Program-made: the position numbers and the translations under genes
Source of the DNA: Comamonadaceae bacterium
Lineage (GTDB): Bacteria > Pseudomonadota > Gammaproteobacteria > Burkholderiales > Burkholderiaceae_C
DNA: 8,649 bases
NCBI GenBank assembly: GCA_947464665.1
Contig: CANHXV010000084.1
Location: 1 to 8,649, forward strand
Direction of reading: 5' to 3'
Part shown: in pieces, positions 5,983 to 8,649 of the stretch
Layout of the letters: the number at the start of each line of letters is the position of its first letter
How positions within the stretch are numbered: position 1 is the first letter of the stretch
Notes under the pieces: model-generated
Database searches by the model: none
What the model was told of the DNA's origin: nothing
Seen by the model: the letters and a program-made list of their open reading frames with translations, nothing else

Positions 5983-7196
5983 AACTCTTTTCCAGCATGA
6001 ATCATCCTGGCGTTTGGATGACCACACTCATGGCATCGTCTATTTTGATGATCACCATGGGCTCTAGGCAAGCGACAGGACTGTATGTCGGGCCACTCAA
6101 TACCGATACCGGCTTGGGCATTGTGACCATCAGCTTGGCCATGGCCATTGGTCAATTTATCTGGGGTGCCGCACAACCGATTGCTGGCGCATTCGCCGAC
6201 AAATACGGCCCTCGCCCTGTCCTGCTCTGTGGCGTTCTCACTCTGGTCATAGGCTCTGCCCTCACACCCTTTGTCACAAGCAGTTGGGGGCTTATCCTAA
6301 CTTTGGGCATTTTGACTGCGATAGGTGCTGGTGCATGCAGCTTCTCTGTTTTGTTAGGCGCAGCTGCACAGCGTATGCCCACTGAATCACGTGGCGTGGC
6401 CTCTGGCATCATCAATGCAGGCGGGTCATTTGGTCAATTTGTTTTTGCACCCATCATTGGCAAACTGATTCAATGGGTGGGCTGGATGGGCTCCATGTGG
6501 GCCATTGCAGTTGTCACCTTGTTGGCCGTTCCTTTGCTTAACAAACTGACCAGCAATACGCATGCGCCTGTTAAACCCTCGGAGCAAGAAGGTGGTTTGA
6601 AAAAAGCTGTTTCCGATGCCATGCGCAATCCCAGCTATTTATTACTTCACCTTGGTTTCTTCACCTGTGGCTTTCACATCGCTTTTTTAGTCACCCATTT
6701 GCCCACCGAAGTGGGCTTGTGCGGACTGTCACCTACTGTAGCCAGCTGGTCATTGGCTCTCATTGGTCTGGCCAACATTGTGGGCAGTTTAGTGGCTGGT
6801 TCATGCGTCAATCTTTACCGCAGCAAATACGTGTTGGCTGTCATGTATGGTTCGCGAGCCGTGCTCATTGCTTTGTACTTGGCAGCACCCAAAACCGAAT
6901 GGACTTTCTATGCATTTGCGGTGGGTTTAGGCTTGACTTGGTTGGCCACTGTTCCCCCTACGGCCGCCCTGGTCGGTAAATTGTTTGGCATCCGATACTT
7001 GGCCACCCTGTTTGGCCTCACTTTGTTGTCACACCAAATTGGTGGCTTCTTAGGCGCCTACCTAGGCGGACTTGTCTTGGAGGCCAACAAGGACTACCAA
7101 TGGATGTGGTGGGCAGACATTGCTTTGTCTGCCATGGCGGCGGTGATCAATTTGCCGATCAAGGAAGCGCCCATTGTCAAAATGCAGGCGACTTAA
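5979..7196 (+). CDS. Major facilitator superfamily transporter, 405 aa
   Basis: A polytopic inner-membrane carrier with about 12 hydrophobic segments in two halves, joined by a hydrophilic loop around residues 192-210. Loop 2-3 contains the MFS signature motif A, GAFADKYGPRP, at 70-80. The first membrane segment ends in MGSRQATGLYVGPL with an intramembrane-type R30. This style resembles the monocarboxylate and oxalate/formate-like branch of MFS proteins common in Proteobacteria, suggesting an organic anion substrate (family-level inference). The length of 405 aa is standard. The start codon overlaps the hydrolase stop as ATGA, a classic sign of translational coupling. A second in-frame ATG at 5997 is possible but less likely given the overlap. 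The pair may import and process one compound, or export a product. Confidence 0.92.
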   Translation: MKLFSSMNHPGVWMTTLMASSILMITMGSRQATGLYVGPLNTDTGLGIVTISLAMAIGQFIWGAAQPIAGAFADKYGPRPVLLCGVLTLVIGSALTPFVTSSWGLILTLGILTAIGAGACSFSVLLGAAAQRMPTESRGVASGIINAGGSFGQFVFAPIIGKLIQWVGWMGSMWAIAVVTLLAVPLLNKLTSNTHAPVKPSEQEGGLKKAVSDAMRNPSYLLLHLGFFTCGFHIAFLVTHLPTEVGLCGLSPTVASWSLALIGLANIVGSLVAGSCVNLYRSKYVLAVMYGSRAVLIALYLAAPKTEWTFYAFAVGLGLTWLATVPPTAALVGKLFGIRYLATLFGLTLLSHQIGGFLGAYLGGLVLEANKDYQWMWWADIALSAMAAVINLPIKEAPIVKMQAT

Positions 7197-7262
7197 TGCT
7201 ACAACGCTGAGACATGGTGCTATGCCAGCGCATCCATTCACACTTCATAGCCTCAAGTCGAT
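7197..7262. other. Convergent intergenic spacer
   Basis: These 66 bases lie between the stops of the MFS gene and the thioredoxin-fold gene, which face each other. GCTATG (7219-7224) and CATAGC (7246-7251) could pair around a 21-base loop, but no U-run follows in either direction. I see no convincing terminator. Confidence 0.4.
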
Positions 7263-7850
7263 CTAGAAATAGAGCCAACGCTTGAGCATTTCGGGCGGTG
7301 GCGGGCCGATAGCTTTTTGTACATTGCCTTTGGTATCAATCATCACCACATAAGGGGTGACGTTGGGCCAAGCTGGATCAACAGACTGTCTGATTTCTGG
7401 CTCAAAACCCTCAAAGGCATACATCTTGGTCATGCCCGTAAAGTGGCTGGCATGCCTGAGTGCTTTGGCACCGCTGGCATCCATCATGACCGCCATTAAG
7501 GGAACTGGCCGCCCTTTTTCTTTCACAGCTTGATGAAGCACTTCAAATGCAGCAGGGCAAGTGCTGCAATACGTGGTGGTGAACAAATAGGCGGCAGGCC
7601 GAGGACCGTCTTTCAACAACTGAGCCCAGGATTTTTCATGAAAGGCTTGGGTTGAACTCAGCGTCCGAGAGGGCACGCTTTGGCGGTTGCCTGCGCTGTG
7701 TTTGTGCTCATGCTTGTGATCTTGAGCTTGCAAAGTTGGCCCCATGAACATGGACAACAAAACAGCAAGCAATGAAAGGCACTTGAGCTTGAACACCTTT
7801 TTGAATTGAGACACGCGCATGTCTCTTGAATGATTATTGAGAAACGTCAT
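7263..7850 (-). CDS. Exported thioredoxin-fold protein with His-rich N-terminus, 195 aa
   Basis: A periplasmic thiol-disulfide or metal-handling protein. Counted from the ATG at 7850, a basic n-region and hydrophobic stretch (to about 38) end in LQA, with a likely cut after A42. The mature end then begins QDHKHEHKHS, with H45, H47, H49 and H51 alternating, which suits metal binding. The thioredoxin domain spans about 65-190: the active site is TTTYCSTCPAAFEVL with C95 and C98, and TPYVVMID has the usual cis-Pro at P166. The frame is open to 7925, but AAGGAG ten bases before 7850 favours this start; ATG 7820 is an alternative giving 185 aa with a shorter n-region. It overlaps the upstream Asp-box gene by 17 bases, so the two are co-transcribed. 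The active site resembles TlpA/SCO-like proteins, but no SCO-type histidine is evident. The partner protein is probably the neighbour's product (inference). Confidence 0.85.
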   Translation of the reverse strand: MTFLNNHSRDMRVSQFKKVFKLKCLSLLAVLLSMFMGPTLQAQDHKHEHKHSAGNRQSVPSRTLSSTQAFHEKSWAQLLKDGPRPAAYLFTTTYCSTCPAAFEVLHQAVKEKGRPVPLMAVMMDASGAKALRHASHFTGMTKMYAFEGFEPEIRQSVDPAWPNVTPYVVMIDTKGNVQKAIGPPPPEMLKRWLYF

Positions 7851-8649
7851 AAACTTTGATCTCCTTGGTATCACGCCACACCACCAGCATTTTTTCTGCA
7901 CGCTGAACCAAACGCGGATGGTCATTAGGGCCTTGAGTTTGGCCCAACACTTTCACACTGAAACTCTGACCCTCGTTTTCTGAAATCCAGGCCTTGAGTG
8001 TTGAGGTACTGCCTTCGCTAGACCGCCACACCACCACCACGCGCTGTTTGTGAGCTAACACATCGGCATGCTCGGCCCTTGCATCTGGCAAGGCTTTAAC
8101 TGAACTCAACAAGGGTTCCCCGTTGGCATTTAAACTTGCATACCTTACACCTGGAACGTCTTGACCATCTTGTTTGCGAATACCAAACCACACCATGTGA
8201 AATCCAGTTTGCAAGGTATTTGCGGCTAGGCCTGGGCCGTGGTGAGGGCAAGCATTGATTTGCCAATCGTCAAATGTGCTTCTGACGGGGGGTTTGGTTT
8301 GACCTTGTCCAGAGGATGAAGCTACTGAGGCGACACCCGGCAACACAGCAAAAGCATGGTCACGCGTTTGCTCACCAAACACATGGCGCCACACAGCAGC
8401 CACTTTGCCATCAGGTGTGTTGCTCATGCCAATGCGACAACACTCACATGAATGATCTGCCAGTTTGTAGTCAGGGCCAAAGGTAGCGCCACCGTCTTTG
8501 GAAACGTTGCCGTAGACGGCTGCCCCAATGTACTTTGGCCCTGCACCTTTAGCCGGCATATCACGCTTGTCAATCCAAAGGGTATGCAAATTGCCTTGCG
8601 CATCAAACAGAATCGATTCGAAGCGATGGGTAATTTCTTGACGGTCTTG
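7834..8649 (-). CDS. Asp-box (BNR, sialidase-like propeller) protein with CxCC motif, C-terminal fragment
   Basis: The frame stays open to the right edge (271 codons), so the N-terminus is missing. A TTG at 8589 is only an internal leucine. Numbering from the edge, one good Asp-box is S50-KD-GGAT-F57 and a degenerate one is S223-ENEGQS-F230. Repeated strands end in VVWR, as expected for beta-propeller blades. Two unusual motifs stand out: SCECCR (C68, C70, C71) and NACPHHGPG (C134, H136, H137). Automatic annotation would likely say exo-alpha-sialidase, but the sialidase arginine triad and catalytic residues cannot be confirmed here, so sugar cleavage should not be assumed. The Cys/His motifs could bind metal or form disulfides. 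The stop overlaps the start of the exported thioredoxin-fold gene by 17 bases, which supports a shared envelope role. Confidence 0.8.
   Translation of the reverse strand, partial: QDRQEITHRFESILFDAQGNLHTLWIDKRDMPAKGAGPKYIGAAVYGNVSKDGGATFGPDYKLADHSCECCRIGMSNTPDGKVAAVWRHVFGEQTRDHAFAVLPGVASVASSSGQGQTKPPVRSTFDDWQINACPHHGPGLAANTLQTGFHMVWFGIRKQDGQDVPGVRYASLNANGEPLLSSVKALPDARAEHADVLAHKQRVVVVWRSSEGSTSTLKAWISENEGQSFSVKVLGQTQGPNDHPRLVQRAEKMLVVWRDTKEIKVYDVSQ
7861..7866 (-). promoter_or_regulatory. Ribosome binding site of the thioredoxin-fold gene
   Basis: On the minus strand this reads AAGGAG, ten bases before the ATG at 7850. It lies inside the end of the Asp-box gene. It is the strongest Shine-Dalgarno on this strand and decides the start against 7925 and 7820. 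Confidence 0.7.

Noticed and set aside
7219..7251. GCTATG/CATAGC stem as a bidirectional terminator
   Set aside because: Six pairs around a 21-base loop with no U-run on either strand is too weak.
7834..8649. Calling the Asp-box protein a true sialidase
   Set aside because: Asp-boxes are structural and occur in many propellers; no sialidase catalytic residues can be shown in this fragment.

Overview
The window looks like chromosomal DNA of a betaproteobacterium, most likely order Burkholderiales and perhaps a Comamonadaceae-type freshwater lineage. This is inferred from the Bug/TctC-type solute receptor, the SelU protein style and the moderate GC content judged by eye. No phage, transposon, CRISPR or RNA gene is visible. 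Coding density is high and no gene-free stretch reaches 300 bases.

Region 1 (1-3286) has a catabolic flavour. Two M20-family metallohydrolase genes lie in tandem on the minus strand: the N-terminus of an M20D-type amidohydrolase (1-159, cut by the window edge) and a complete M20 peptidase (202-1608). Across a 177-bp divergent control region with repeated TTGCG/CGCAA half-sites lies a plus-strand cupin gene (1786-2289). It converges on a minus-strand Bug-type periplasmic binding protein (2306-3286). A plausible reading is uptake and hydrolysis of an acylated amino acid, dipeptide or similar carboxylate, but the substrate is not readable from the sequence.

Region 2 (3287-4506) holds selU/mnmH, tRNA 2-selenouridine synthase, best started at a GTG at 3430. 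Region 3 (4507-5014) holds a small exported Ala/Lys-rich protein with a four-residue lysine repeat. A 32-bp near-perfect palindrome precedes it and a strong rho-independent terminator follows it.

Region 4 (5110-7196) is a translationally coupled pair: an alpha/beta-fold hydrolase that starts at TTG and appears to lack the usual catalytic histidine, and an MFS transporter that overlaps it by ATGA. Region 5 (7263-8649, minus strand) is another overlapping pair. It comprises an Asp-box (sialidase-like beta-propeller) protein with CxCC and CPHHGP motifs, truncated at the window edge, and a secreted thioredoxin-fold protein with a His-rich N-terminus and a CSTC active site. This pair may belong to a periplasmic metal or redox system.

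I see no clearly new large system. The best leads are the Cys/His-rich Asp-box plus thioredoxin pair, the hydrolase with a missing catalytic residue, and the lysine-repeat protein with its palindrome.
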